Positions 24,997-33,428 of a DNA stretch of 40,852 nt are shown piece by piece. A program made the position numbers and the translations under genes. How positions within the stretch are numbered: the stretch's first letter is position 1; each line of letters starts with the position of its first letter. The notes under the pieces are model-generated. The model was not told where the DNA came from and searched no databases. It saw only the letters and a program-made list of their open reading frames with translations. The DNA is from an uncultured Bacteroidales bacterium (GTDB taxonomy: Bacteria > Bacteroidota > Bacteroidia > Bacteroidales > UBA932), in assembly GCA_900316045.1 (NCBI GenBank), contig ONBM01000013.1, positions 1-40,852 on the forward strand, written 5' to 3'.

Positions 24997-26334
24997 ATGG
25001 TCGTTCTTATGAAAATATTGCAAGTGATCCTTGCGCTTTCGGTTCTTATCATTATCCATGAGTTCGGGCATTTCATGTACGCCAAATTGTTCCGAATCAG
25101 GGTGGACAAATTCTTCCTGTTCTTCGACCTCAAAGGCATCAAGCTTTTCAGCACCAAAGGGAAATTCTTCACTAAAATATGCCCGAAAGCGAAGGATTGG
25201 GAAACTGAATATGGCATCGGCTGGCTGCCGCTCGGAGGCTATTGCAAGATCAACGGCATGATCGACGAGTCCATGGACATGGAGACCATCAAGCAAGACC
25301 CCAAGCCATGGGAATTTCGCACGAAACCAGCATGGCAGAGGCTCCTGGTAATGCTCGGAGGCGTGCTGAACAATTTCATTTTCGCAATCATAGTCTATAT
25401 AGCCATCATGGCAATATGGGGAAGCTCATACGTTCGCAATGAAGGCAATGCAATATACACCAACGAGTTAGGTCACGAAATGGGGTTCCGGAACGGAGAC
25501 CAGATACTGAAGATGGATGACTATGTCCCCGAGAATTTCGGGATGCTTCAGGCAGACCTTGCGCGTAGAAACGTAAAAGAAGTCACCGTCTTGAGGGGTT
25601 CTGACACCGTGCACATCTACATCGACAAATCCATGATAGGCGAAGTGCTGAATACCCCTGGCCTGTTTGACTTAGCAGTGCCTTTCATCGTAGATTCAGT
25701 GATGACAGGCTCTGAGAATGCATCTGCCGGTCTTCTCAAAGATGACAGGATAATAGCCTTGGACAGCGTCTCGACACCGTTCGTGCAAGATTCCAGGAAA
25801 TACATGGAGACAATCAAAGGCGAAGAGACGGTAGCAACCGTGCTGCGTGGAAGCGACACGTTGGAAATTCCGTTGCAAGTGGACACCAGCGGACGCATCG
25901 GCGTGTATATGCAGATTCCAGGTATTTCGTCTAAGGAATATTCAGTAGCGGAAGCCATTCCTGCCGGTTTCAAACTGACATTCAGCACCATAGGCGGTTA
26001 CCTGAAAGACCTCAGGCTGGTGGCGACGCCAAGCACGGAGGCTTACAAGAGCGTCGGCAGCTTCATAGCCATCGGCCAGGCCTTCCCTTCCAAGTGGGAC
26101 TGGTTCAGTTTCCTTAATATTCTGGCTCTGCTGTCGATAATGCTGGCCGTGATGAACCTGCTGCCTATTCCAGGACTTGATGGCGGTCACGTGGCGTTCA
26201 CCCTCTATGAGATGATCGCAAGACGCAAGCCTAGCGATAATTTCCTCATAATAGCACAGATCATCGGCATGGCGCTGCTGGTCATGCTGATGATCCTCGC
26301 CTTCGGCAACGACATAGGCCGCCTAATGCGCTAA
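24997..26334 (+). CDS. rseP: RseP-type site-2 intramembrane zinc metalloprotease
   Basis: 445 residues. The first membrane helix has the zinc motif IIHEFGHFMYAK, the last ones the NLLPIPGLDGGH motif carrying the third ligand. Two PDZ-like regions lie between (about residues 150-320), and FRTKPAWQRLLVMLGGVLNNF is typical. Such proteases cut membrane anti-sigma factors and remnant signal peptides. No anti-sigma gene is nearby. A Met four residues in is an equally good start. It is the last gene of the M23-dxr-rseP set and converges on the oxidoreductase operon. Confidence 0.95.
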   Translation: MVVLMKILQVILALSVLIIIHEFGHFMYAKLFRIRVDKFFLFFDLKGIKLFSTKGKFFTKICPKAKDWETEYGIGWLPLGGYCKINGMIDESMDMETIKQDPKPWEFRTKPAWQRLLVMLGGVLNNFIFAIIVYIAIMAIWGSSYVRNEGNAIYTNELGHEMGFRNGDQILKMDDYVPENFGMLQADLARRNVKEVTVLRGSDTVHIYIDKSMIGEVLNTPGLFDLAVPFIVDSVMTGSENASAGLLKDDRIIALDSVSTPFVQDSRKYMETIKGEETVATVLRGSDTLEIPLQVDTSGRIGVYMQIPGISSKEYSVAEAIPAGFKLTFSTIGGYLKDLRLVATPSTEAYKSVGSFIAIGQAFPSKWDWFSFLNILALLSIMLAVMNLLPIPGLDGGHVAFTLYEMIARRKPSDNFLIIAQIIGMALLVMLMILAFGNDIGRLMR

Positions 26335-26345
26335 TGCCGCATTAG
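26323..26345. terminator. Hairpin between convergent rseP and oxidoreductase genes
   Basis: CTAATGCG (26323-26330) and CGCATTAG (26338-26345) form a perfect 8-bp stem with a 7-nt loop across the rseP stop codon. It lacks a T tract on either side, so it may act as a weak bidirectional terminator or just shield mRNA ends. Confidence 0.4.
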
Positions 26346-26347
26346 AG

Positions 26348-26890
26348 TTACTGTTTCTGAATAATTTCCATTCCCTTGCGGAGGGCTTCTTCGTTCTGGG
26401 GGATGAGGTTGTGATGGCGCTGCGGGAGCGTTTTGCGGAGTGCCGCGAGAACGCTGTCGATAGTGACGATAGGGCGAATCTTCAGCAGGCCTCCCAGCAC
26501 TATCATATTGAACGTCTTGATCATATTCATTTCAGCAGCAGCGTCCATGGCATTGATTCTATAGACATCGATGTCCTTCCTCTTCGGAGGATCGCTTATG
26601 CCATAACCATCGTAGATTAAGACGCCTCCTTTCTTTACCTTTGGCTCGAACTTCTCCAGCGAAGGCTGGTTAAGAACGATAGCGGAATCGTAGGAAGACA
26701 AGATAGGGGAAGAAATGGGAGAATCACTCACGATGACCGTGACATTGGCCGTTCCGCCACGCTGCTCCGGTCCATATGCAGGCATCCAGGTAACCTCTTT
26801 TCCTTCCATCATCCCGGAATATGCCAGAATCTTGCCCATTGAGAGGACGCCCTGTCCTCCGAAACCAGATATTATTATTTCTTCTGTCAT
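26348..26890 (-). CDS. 2-oxoacid:ferredoxin oxidoreductase, gamma subunit
   Basis: 180-residue gamma subunit of the pyruvate/2-oxoacid ferredoxin oxidoreductase family: IIISGFGGQGVLSMGKILA at the N-terminus, PAYGPEQRGGTANVTVIVSD and a final helix. It helps bind coenzyme A and completes the four-subunit complex encoded by the next three genes upstream. The start is placed at MTEEIIISG because all three large subunits in this operon start ATG right after GCT; an ATG 12 bp upstream that overlaps the beta stop is possible. Last gene of the operon. Confidence 0.9.
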   Translation of the reverse strand: MTEEIIISGFGGQGVLSMGKILAYSGMMEGKEVTWMPAYGPEQRGGTANVTVIVSDSPISSPILSSYDSAIVLNQPSLEKFEPKVKKGGVLIYDGYGISDPPKRKDIDVYRINAMDAAAEMNMIKTFNMIVLGGLLKIRPIVTIDSVLAALRKTLPQRHHNLIPQNEEALRKGMEIIQKQ

Positions 26891-26898
26891 AGCCATAT

Positions 26899-27675
26899 TC
26901 ATTTAGAGTCAATGCCATTGTCCTTCAAATCGCCTAGGTGGTAGTAAGCGAACATATTTTCTTCCATCCACTTGTTGGCCTTCTCCGGACTCATCTTCCA
27001 GCCAGAATTGCAGGTGGACACAACCTCAACGAGATTGGAGCCTTTGCCCTGCATGGAATATTCGAAAGCCTTCCTGATGGCCTTCTTAGCTCGATTGATG
27101 GCGGCTACCGTGTGAACGGCCTGACGGGTCACGTAGCAAGTGCCGTCAAGCTGAGCCGCCAATTCGGTGATATGCAGCGGATAGCCGTGCAAGCTCACTT
27201 CCCTGCCGTAAGGACAGGTAGCCGTCTTCATGCCGAGGAGAGTCGTCGGGGCCATCTGACCTCCTGTCATGCCATAAATAGCGTTATTTATGAATATGAT
27301 GGTGATATTCTCGGCTCTGTTCAGAGCATGGATAGTCTCTGCCGTGCCTATGCAGGCCAAGTCGCCGTCTCCCTGATAAGTGAAGACGAGCCGGTCCGGC
27401 CACAGGCGCTTCACTGCGGACGCAAGAGCCGGAGCCCTGCCGTGAGCGGCCTCCTGCCAGTCCACGTCAATGTATTTATAAGCGAAGACCGCACAGCCTA
27501 CCGGCGAGATGGCTATTGTTTTCTCCGTCATGCCCATTTCCTCAATCACATCGGCTACGAGTTTGTGCACCACCCCGTGGCTGCAGCCCGGGCAATAGTG
27601 CATTGGAACATCATTCAACAAGGTAGGTTTCTTATAAACAACCTGGCCTTTCTCGATTATTTCTTCTCTTGTCAT
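26899..27675 (-). CDS. 2-oxoacid:ferredoxin oxidoreductase, beta (TPP-binding) subunit
   Basis: 258 residues. The TPP/Mg motif is GDGDLACIGTAETIHALNRA followed by FINNAIYGMTGGQ. The N-terminal HYCPGCSHG and SPVGCAVFAYKY place it with VOR/KOR-type enzymes. Oxidatively decarboxylates a 2-oxo acid to acyl-CoA with reduction of ferredoxin. Whether the natural substrate is a branched-chain 2-oxo acid or 2-oxoglutarate cannot be read from this subunit; the neighbouring ilvE and buk favour branched-chain acids. Starts 12 bp after the alpha subunit. Confidence 0.92.
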   Translation of the reverse strand: MTREEIIEKGQVVYKKPTLLNDVPMHYCPGCSHGVVHKLVADVIEEMGMTEKTIAISPVGCAVFAYKYIDVDWQEAAHGRAPALASAVKRLWPDRLVFTYQGDGDLACIGTAETIHALNRAENITIIFINNAIYGMTGGQMAPTTLLGMKTATCPYGREVSLHGYPLHITELAAQLDGTCYVTRQAVHTVAAINRAKKAIRKAFEYSMQGKGSNLVEVVSTCNSGWKMSPEKANKWMEENMFAYYHLGDLKDNGIDSK

Positions 27676-27687
27676 AGCTGTTTCCGA

Positions 27688-28767
27688 TTAAAACATACGT
27701 TTGAGAGCCTCCACGACCTCATCCGGATCAGGGATGATGCCACCCAGGCGGCCGAAATGCTGAACAGGGATGCCGCCGCCAACGGCGAGGCGAATGTCCT
27801 CGACCATCTGGCCGGCATTGAATTCCACCGAAAGTATGCCTTTGACTTTGCTGGCAAGTCTCTGAACTTCCTTCGTAGGGAAAGGCCAGAGAGTTATAGG
27901 GCGAAGCAGGCCTACCTTTATGCCCTCGGCGCGAGCGTTGTCGATGCTCTTCTTCGCCACTCGCGCAGCCGAGCCGAATGCCATGATGGCATATTCAGCG
28001 TCATCGAGAAGGTATTCTTCGAAGCGCACCTCTTTTTCTTCGCACTCGCGGTACTTCTTCTGAATGTTGTTATTTATGATCTCCATCTCCTCGGAACGCA
28101 ATTCCAAAGACGTGATTATGTTAGGCTTCCTGCCACCTATGCGTCCTGTGGTTGCCCAAGGGCATTCCTTCATGATCTGCTCCTCGGTACGACGAGGCTT
28201 GAAAGGAGGAAGCATGACTTTCTCCATCATCTGCCCGATGGCACCGTCGGCGAGAATCATGGCAGGGTTGCGGTAACGGAATGCAAGTTCGAATGCAAGA
28301 TCCACGAAATCAGCCATTTCCTGCACTGAAGATGGGGCGAGCACAATCAGATGGTAGTCTCCGTGACCGCCGCCTTTGCAAGCCTGGAAATAGTCCGACT
28401 GGCTCGGCTGGATGGTTCCCAGGCCCGGGCCGCCACGCATTACGTTCACGATGAGGGCCGGAAGCTCTGCGCCCGCCATGTAAGAAATGCCTTCCTGCAT
28501 GAGGCTGATTCCAGGACTGGAAGAAGATGTCATCACCTTTTTCCCAGACGCTGCGCCTCCATATACCATGTTGATTGAGGCGACCTCGCTTTCTGCCTGG
28601 AGAACTACCATGCCGGTGGTCTCCCATGGCTTCTGAGCCGCCAGAGTTTCAAGCACCTCTGACTGAGGCGTGATAGGATAGCCGAAATAGCCGTCGCAAC
28701 CACAGCGGATCGCGGCGTGGGCAATGGCTTCATTGCCTTTCATCAATGTTACTTCCTGATCTGCCAT
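27688..28767 (-). CDS. vorB: 2-oxoacid:ferredoxin oxidoreductase, alpha subunit (VorB/KorA-like)
   Basis: 359 residues with the pyrimidine-binding domain (KGNEAIAHAAIRCGCDGYFG then YPITPQSEVLE), QAESEVASINMVYGGAASG, TSSSSPGISLMQEG and the PRGGPG-like MRGGPGLGTIQPSQSDYFQ. The C-terminal domain contains LLRPITLWPFP and VEFNAGQM. The form is the one usually annotated as 3-methyl-2-oxobutanoate dehydrogenase subunit VorB in Bacteroidota. Together with ferredoxin, beta and gamma subunits it forms a four-subunit enzyme. Assignment to VOR rather than KOR rests on context and is moderately sure. Confidence 0.82.
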   Translation of the reverse strand: MADQEVTLMKGNEAIAHAAIRCGCDGYFGYPITPQSEVLETLAAQKPWETTGMVVLQAESEVASINMVYGGAASGKKVMTSSSSPGISLMQEGISYMAGAELPALIVNVMRGGPGLGTIQPSQSDYFQACKGGGHGDYHLIVLAPSSVQEMADFVDLAFELAFRYRNPAMILADGAIGQMMEKVMLPPFKPRRTEEQIMKECPWATTGRIGGRKPNIITSLELRSEEMEIINNNIQKKYRECEEKEVRFEEYLLDDAEYAIMAFGSAARVAKKSIDNARAEGIKVGLLRPITLWPFPTKEVQRLASKVKGILSVEFNAGQMVEDIRLAVGGGIPVQHFGRLGGIIPDPDEVVEALKRMF

Positions 28768-28771
28768 AGCT

Positions 28772-29002
28772 TCATTCTGATTTTAGACGGTAAACGGTGA
28801 TGCACCCGTCAGGGCATACCGTAGCGCAAGACGCACAGCCCGTGCAGGTGTCAGCAAGAACCTCATGGGCATAGTTGTAGCCCTTTCGGTTAACTTCCTT
28901 GGTCGTGAGAGCAAGGACGTGAAGCGGACAGGCGACCACGCAGAGATTGCAACCTTTGCATCTCTCAACGTTGACGACCGTCGCTCCGTACATTTTTGCC
29001 AT
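28772..29002 (-). CDS. 2-oxoacid:ferredoxin oxidoreductase, delta subunit (2[4Fe-4S] ferredoxin-like)
   Basis: 76 residues with two classic cluster motifs, CKGCNLCVVACP and CTGCASCATVCP, separated by about 28 residues. It carries electrons from the catalytic subunits to soluble ferredoxin. The start MAKMYGATVVNVE is standard. It lies 4 bp upstream of the alpha subunit gene. Confidence 0.95.
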   Translation of the reverse strand: MAKMYGATVVNVERCKGCNLCVVACPLHVLALTTKEVNRKGYNYAHEVLADTCTGCASCATVCPDGCITVYRLKSE

Positions 29003-29015
29003 AATACCTTAAGTG

Positions 29016-29297
29016 TTATTGATTATACATATCCTTATTGTAGAAATCAAGGATTTCATTTGCCATTTTATATGCATTCACGGCAGGACTCTCCGGGTTC
29101 AATTCCATAGCCATCAGGTAATTGTTGATGGCACCCTGCCAATCGCCTTTTTTACGATAAGCGTTGCCTAGCAGGTAATAAGCCTTGTCGGAAGGGGAAG
29201 AAGCCAAGGCAATATATTCATTTAATACATTAATGGCTTCTTCAGTCCTATCCTCGCCCAAGAGCTTCTCTGCCGCAGCAAAATCTTCCATATCCAT
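29016..29297 (-). CDS. Small tetratricopeptide-repeat protein
   Basis: 93 residues, two TPR-like units: AEKLLGEDRTEEAINVLNEY and AYYLLGNAYRKKGDWQGAIN followed by YLMAMELNPES. No signal peptide or membrane segment, so cytoplasmic. The ATG at 29295-29297 overlaps the last base of the ilvE2 stop codon (TAATG), indicating coupled translation. A longer reading frame upstream exists inside ilvE2 but has no support. Function unknown; its place between ilvE2 and the ferredoxin subunit suggests an assembly or scaffold role for the oxidoreductase, which is inference only. Confidence 0.8.
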   Translation of the reverse strand: MDMEDFAAAEKLLGEDRTEEAINVLNEYIALASSPSDKAYYLLGNAYRKKGDWQGAINNYLMAMELNPESPAVNAYKMANEILDFYNKDMYNQ

Positions 29298-30340
29298 TAA
29301 TCTATGAATTGATTCCAGCCATACGTGTCTTTTTCCACCCCTCTCTGGATGCCAATGATGCGCTTGTAGAGCTTCTCGCTGACCGGACCGCACTTATCCG
29401 GGCTGCCGAAAGAGTAGGTCTTGGTAATCTCTTTCGACTCCAAGGCAGGTTTGTCGTCAATCGAACAGATAGGAGTTATCACTACCGCCGTGCCGCAGGA
29501 GCATGCTTCATCGAAATCCGCCAGCTCCGTTATTTTCACGGGGCGCATCTCAACTTCCATTCCAAACTCTTTGGCAACAGTGCGAAGGCTGTTATTCGTG
29601 ATGGAAGGCAGCACGCTGCTCGAAAGCGGAGTTATGTAAGTATTTCCTTTGATGGCGAAGAAATTGGACGATCCGAATTCTTCAATGTAGGTCTGGGTAG
29701 ACGAATCCGGGAACAGCAGCTCGCGGTAACCGGCTCCATGAGCAAGGTTATATGCGTGGAGCGACTGAGCGTAATTCGCACCCAATTTGTAGCCCCCAGA
29801 GCCATGTTTTGCGGCACGGTCATAATTTCTTGAAAGAACCGCCCTGCCCGGGAGCAGGCTCTTATCGCCCGAATACGTACCCACCGGAGAGCACATCACG
29901 GCAAACATCACGTCGCTGGAAGAATGGATGCCCAGCTGCGGGCCGATGCCGATTAGGATAGGCCTGAGGTATAGAGACGCAGACGCAACCTCCGCAGGAG
30001 GCAGATAGTCTATATTCTCCTTGACGCATCGGACGCACATTTCGATGAACATTTCCTCTGAAGGGTATGGCATGTCAAGGTACTTGGCGCTATCTGCCAT
30101 CCTTTTGGCATTCATGTCGGGTCTGAACAGCCTTATTTTCCCATCTACGCCGCGAAAGGCCTTAAGTCCCTCGAAGCAGCAAGGGCCATAATGAAATATG
30201 CCGGCGAACGTGCTCAGAGAAATGCTCATGTCATCTGCGACCACCGGTTTCTCCCAATTACCTCCGATGCATCGGCTGTAAATGAAAGATTTGGTTTTGG
30301 TGTAGCTGAAAGACAGCTTTGTCCAGTCTATGTCAATCAT
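29297..30340 (-). CDS. ilvE: Branched-chain amino acid aminotransferase, second copy
   Basis: 347-residue paralogue of the ilvE at 14961-15995, with the same motifs: the PLP lysine in GSGGYKLGANYA, YIEEFGSSNFFAIKGN and GTAVVITPICSID. The two differ at many positions throughout, so this is not a recent duplication. Placement in one operon with buk and VOR subunits suggests that this copy works with branched-chain 2-oxo acids made or used by the oxidoreductase: deamination during amino acid fermentation, or amination after reductive carboxylation. It starts 35 bp after the buk stop. Confidence 0.93.
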   Translation of the reverse strand: MIDIDWTKLSFSYTKTKSFIYSRCIGGNWEKPVVADDMSISLSTFAGIFHYGPCCFEGLKAFRGVDGKIRLFRPDMNAKRMADSAKYLDMPYPSEEMFIEMCVRCVKENIDYLPPAEVASASLYLRPILIGIGPQLGIHSSSDVMFAVMCSPVGTYSGDKSLLPGRAVLSRNYDRAAKHGSGGYKLGANYAQSLHAYNLAHGAGYRELLFPDSSTQTYIEEFGSSNFFAIKGNTYITPLSSSVLPSITNNSLRTVAKEFGMEVEMRPVKITELADFDEACSCGTAVVITPICSIDDKPALESKEITKTYSFGSPDKCGPVSEKLYKRIIGIQRGVEKDTYGWNQFID

Positions 30341-30375
30341 GATAATTCAGTATTAATAATATGAATATGCGGGAG

Positions 30376-31548
30376 TTAGTCTTCTATAAGCTTATCCTTG
30401 TCGTAGGTGTGCACTTTCACTTCGCCAGAGAGAATCATGTACCCGTTTTCCGCCAGGCTGTTTATCTCGTCTTCCCCAGGGAACACTTCCACAGGGGCTA
30501 TGAAGCCGATTTTATTCTTGATGGCATCCATCAAGCTTTTGCTGTGAGCTATTCCGCCAGTGAGCAAGATGGCATCCACCTTGCCGTCCGCCGTCGCAGC
30601 CATTGCGGCGATATATTTACATATATTCAGCACGTATGCCTTCAAAAAGGTCTGAGCCAGCTCATTGCCGTCGTCAGCCATCTTTTCTACGTCCTTCATG
30701 CTGTTGGTTCCGAAATACGCCACCGCGCCGCCCCTGCCGACCAGTTTTTTCTTGATTTCATCGGCAGTATATTTCCCGCTGAAGCACATGTCTATGAGGT
30801 CGAATGGCGGGCAGCAGCCAGAGCGTTCGGGAGTGATGGGGCCGTCACCGCCAAGACCGTGATTCGTGTCCAGCACTTTCCCGTTGCGGTGCAGCGAGAT
30901 AGTTGCCCCGCCCCCCATGTGAGCGACGATCACTGTCACGTCATTGGTCTTATGCCCATGCTCCCTGAGATACCGCCTTACGATCGCCCTGGAATTGAGA
31001 GCGTGAAAAAGAGTCTTGCGAGTGAACTCGGGAATCCCTCCCATGCGACACTCCGGAAGCATCTCGTCTGCCATCGGAGGATCGGCCACGTAAGCGATGC
31101 ATTTGCCATGCCTAGGGTTGGTAATCCCTTTCGCATCCCTAGCCTCATTCACTTCCTTAGCGATGTCATCTGCCAGGACTGCGCTCAGATTACAAGCATG
31201 GACTCCGTCACGGCAACTTATGAGAACATCCCTCATATCCTTGTTCACATTGTAGACGCCGGTAATCACAGGAGTGAACAGGCCGCCTCTCGCCATGATG
31301 ATGTCAATGCTCTCAAGCGGAATATTCTTTTCCTTCAGGAAATCCTCTATCGCCAGACGGCGCATGTCAGTCTGGTCCATTACCGAAGGATACTTGGCCA
31401 CCTCGTCAGCGGTGTGCTCCAGTTTTGTGTCGAAAATTCGAGCTCCGTCAGAGTAAAAACCAAGTTTAGTCGTAGTAGACCCAGTGTTTATCACTAATAT
31501 ATTGCCTTTCTGAACAGGCGTATCAGCTAATGTCTGCGTTCTTTCCAT
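30376..31548 (-). CDS. buk: Butyrate kinase / branched-chain fatty acid kinase
   Basis: Acetokinase-family enzyme interconverting butyryl- (or isobutyryl-, isovaleryl-) phosphate and ADP with the free acid and ATP. Motifs: ILVINTGSTTTKLGFY, ARGGLFTPVITGVY, VAHMGGGATISLHRNGKV and LLTGGIAHS. The start is set at MERTQTLADT (31548), giving 390 residues, somewhat longer than the usual ~355; the 18-residue upstream extension is AT-rich and probably untranslated. First gene of the operon with ilvE2, TPR and VOR. The usual partner phosphotransbutyrylase (ptb) is not next to it: upstream are only ~160 bp and then the sulfatase. Confidence 0.92.
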   Translation of the reverse strand: MERTQTLADTPVQKGNILVINTGSTTTKLGFYSDGARIFDTKLEHTADEVAKYPSVMDQTDMRRLAIEDFLKEKNIPLESIDIIMARGGLFTPVITGVYNVNKDMRDVLISCRDGVHACNLSAVLADDIAKEVNEARDAKGITNPRHGKCIAYVADPPMADEMLPECRMGGIPEFTRKTLFHALNSRAIVRRYLREHGHKTNDVTVIVAHMGGGATISLHRNGKVLDTNHGLGGDGPITPERSGCCPPFDLIDMCFSGKYTADEIKKKLVGRGGAVAYFGTNSMKDVEKMADDGNELAQTFLKAYVLNICKYIAAMAATADGKVDAILLTGGIAHSKSLMDAIKNKIGFIAPVEVFPGEDEINSLAENGYMILSGEVKVHTYDKDKLIED

Positions 31549-31707
31549 TTCTATCGTTTTGCACCGACATAAATATATTATATTTTTAAACAAAAACCGC
31601 AATAATTTTTCAAAATTTTCTCATTTTTATCAAAATATCAAAAAGAATCGTATCTAAATTCTCCGAATATCATTTATTTATGATAAGATACCTGATACAT
31701 AATAATA

Positions 31708-31738
31708 TGCCGCCTTCCCAGATGACGGAAAGACGGCA
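31708..31738 (-). terminator. Intrinsic terminator after the sulfatase gene
   Basis: On the minus strand, 20 bases past the sulfatase stop, a 12-bp stem (arms 31727-31738 and 31708-31719, two G-U pairs) with a 7-nt loop is followed by TATTATTATG. It would separate the glycan-degrading genes from the buk operon, which is read in the same direction. Confidence 0.7.
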
Positions 31739-31757
31739 AATTTAATGATAAGATTAA

Positions 31758-33425
31758 CTAATATTCGTCCACTTTGAGTTTTTTGCGATATTTCACTAAC
31801 GTCTTATGCAGTTTTTCAGTGACTTTTTCATACCCTGGCTGACCATAAACATTGTGAAGCTCATGCGGATCACTCTGCAAATCATATAGTTCATAATAAT
31901 CGACGTCCGGCTCATCACAAATGTAACCGCTCTTCACCATATTCACGAAACTGCCGTATTCCACAGTCCCTGGAATATTCTGATACTTATTCTCACTCTG
32001 AGCCCTGGAACCACCCTTCCCATAGAAGTGGATTAATTTAAACCTGTCATCTCGCACGCCATCATGCTTTCGCACCATGTGCCAAGTAGGATAGTCATAG
32101 TAGTGGTAATAAATATCATTGCGCCACTTCCCTGCTGTTCCAGTCTTGAACAGTGGCTGCAGAGAGCGCCCACTCATTTCCTTTGGCTGCTTAACTCCAG
32201 CAAGGTCGAGAAAAGTAGGAGCATAATCAATATTCTGAACCATTTCCGTGCTTACAGTTCCAGGCGAGATATGTCCATTGTACATCATGACCAGAGGAGT
32301 CCTGAGACTCTCCTCATACATGAAGCGTTTGTCGAACCATCCGTGCTCCCCCATATAGAAACCCTGGTCGCTAGCGTAGATCACTATCGTGTTACTCAAA
32401 AGGCCATCGGACTCAATATATTCCAGAAGTCTGCCTACGCTCTCGTCAACTGAGTGAATGACGGCGAGATAATCCCTGAGGTATGTCTCGTATTTCCATA
32501 CAGAGAGGCTGTCACCTGAAAGGCCTGCCTTGCAGAAATCCCTATTTCTAGCTTCAAAATATTCAGAAATGAGTTTTTTCTGGTCGGGATTCATCCTGGC
32601 GAATTCTGCCACCATTGCGGAAGCGCCCTCATCAGGGTTTCTATCATCGCTCACCTTTAAATCTGAAGGCAGCCCCATATCCTTGATTATGCTCATCTTC
32701 TGCGTCCTGGCAGCGCTTCCCCTGTCTGAGTAGTCGTCCATGAAAGTCTCAGGAACAGGGAAAGTGACATCGTCATACATTCCAAGATACTGGGTGGCCG
32801 GTATCCAGCTTCTGTGAGGAGCTTTGTGATGTACCATGAGGAAAAACGGCTTGGAATGATCCCTGTGCCGCAAAAATTCAAGAGCGTGGTCAGTTATCAA
32901 TTCTGTCGCATAACCTTCCTCGCGGATATATTTTCCATTCGAATCCTGAGACTTGAAGACTGGGTTATAATATGACCCTTGGTCATTCAGCACATGGAAA
33001 TAGTCGAAGCCTTTTGGCTCACACATCAAATGCCATTTCCCAACTATGCCAGTCTCGTAGCCGGCCTCTCTCAGAAGCTCGGAAACGAAAACACAGCTGG
33101 TATCGATGCCCTCGGCAAGCTGCCTCTGCCCATTCTGATGGCTGTATAAGCCGGTAATAGTGCAGGCACGACTAGGAGCAGAAAGAGAATTCTCCACGAA
33201 AGCCCTGTCGAAGCGCATCCCGTTTCTTGCGATGCGGTCGATGTTCGGAGTTGGGGCCAAGGCAGAAATAGGACCGCCATATGCCGAAATAGCCTGAAAT
33301 GCGTGGTCATCGCTCATGATGTAGAGAATATTGGGCCGCTTATCTTGAGATAGAACATCCCCAGCAACGAGAGCGAGCGTTGCTACAGCTAATAACTTAT
33401 TGCATTGGCCGTCTAGCATATTCAT
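31758..33425 (-). CDS. Secreted serine-type sulfatase
   Basis: 555-residue type I sulfatase (alkaline phosphatase superfamily). A signal peptide (LLAVATLALVAGDVLSQ) precedes NILYIMSDDHAFQAISAYGG, which contains metal-binding Asp residues. The formylglycine site is LSAPSRACTITG: Ser82 replaces the cysteine of CxPSR, so it needs an anaerobic radical-SAM maturase (anSME) rather than the aerobic enzyme. Later motifs GKWHL, HHKAPH and YASDQGFYMGEHGWFDKR are as expected. It lies 3 bp after the GH2 gene and in one operon with GH2 and GH29, implying desulfation of a fucosylated host or algal glycan. No maturase gene is in the window. The exact sulfate ester is not predictable here. Confidence 0.92.
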   Translation of the reverse strand: MNMLDGQCNKLLAVATLALVAGDVLSQDKRPNILYIMSDDHAFQAISAYGGPISALAPTPNIDRIARNGMRFDRAFVENSLSAPSRACTITGLYSHQNGQRQLAEGIDTSCVFVSELLREAGYETGIVGKWHLMCEPKGFDYFHVLNDQGSYYNPVFKSQDSNGKYIREEGYATELITDHALEFLRHRDHSKPFFLMVHHKAPHRSWIPATQYLGMYDDVTFPVPETFMDDYSDRGSAARTQKMSIIKDMGLPSDLKVSDDRNPDEGASAMVAEFARMNPDQKKLISEYFEARNRDFCKAGLSGDSLSVWKYETYLRDYLAVIHSVDESVGRLLEYIESDGLLSNTIVIYASDQGFYMGEHGWFDKRFMYEESLRTPLVMMYNGHISPGTVSTEMVQNIDYAPTFLDLAGVKQPKEMSGRSLQPLFKTGTAGKWRNDIYYHYYDYPTWHMVRKHDGVRDDRFKLIHFYGKGGSRAQSENKYQNIPGTVEYGSFVNMVKSGYICDEPDVDYYELYDLQSDPHELHNVYGQPGYEKVTEKLHKTLVKYRKKLKVDEY

Positions 33426-33428
33426 ACG

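Noticed and set aside
26938..28329. 463-codon open frame antisense to the VOR alpha and beta genes
   Set aside because: Shadow frame opposite two well-supported genes; rich in His, Arg and Leu, with no motif.
26348..29002. 2-oxoglutarate synthase (KorABCD) as the identity of the oxidoreductase
   Set aside because: Not excluded, but the alpha subunit form and the buk and ilvE neighbours favour a branched-chain 2-oxoacid enzyme; kept as the alternative.
30361..31497. 378-codon open frame antisense to buk
   Set aside because: Opposite a clear butyrate kinase; no promoter or motif.
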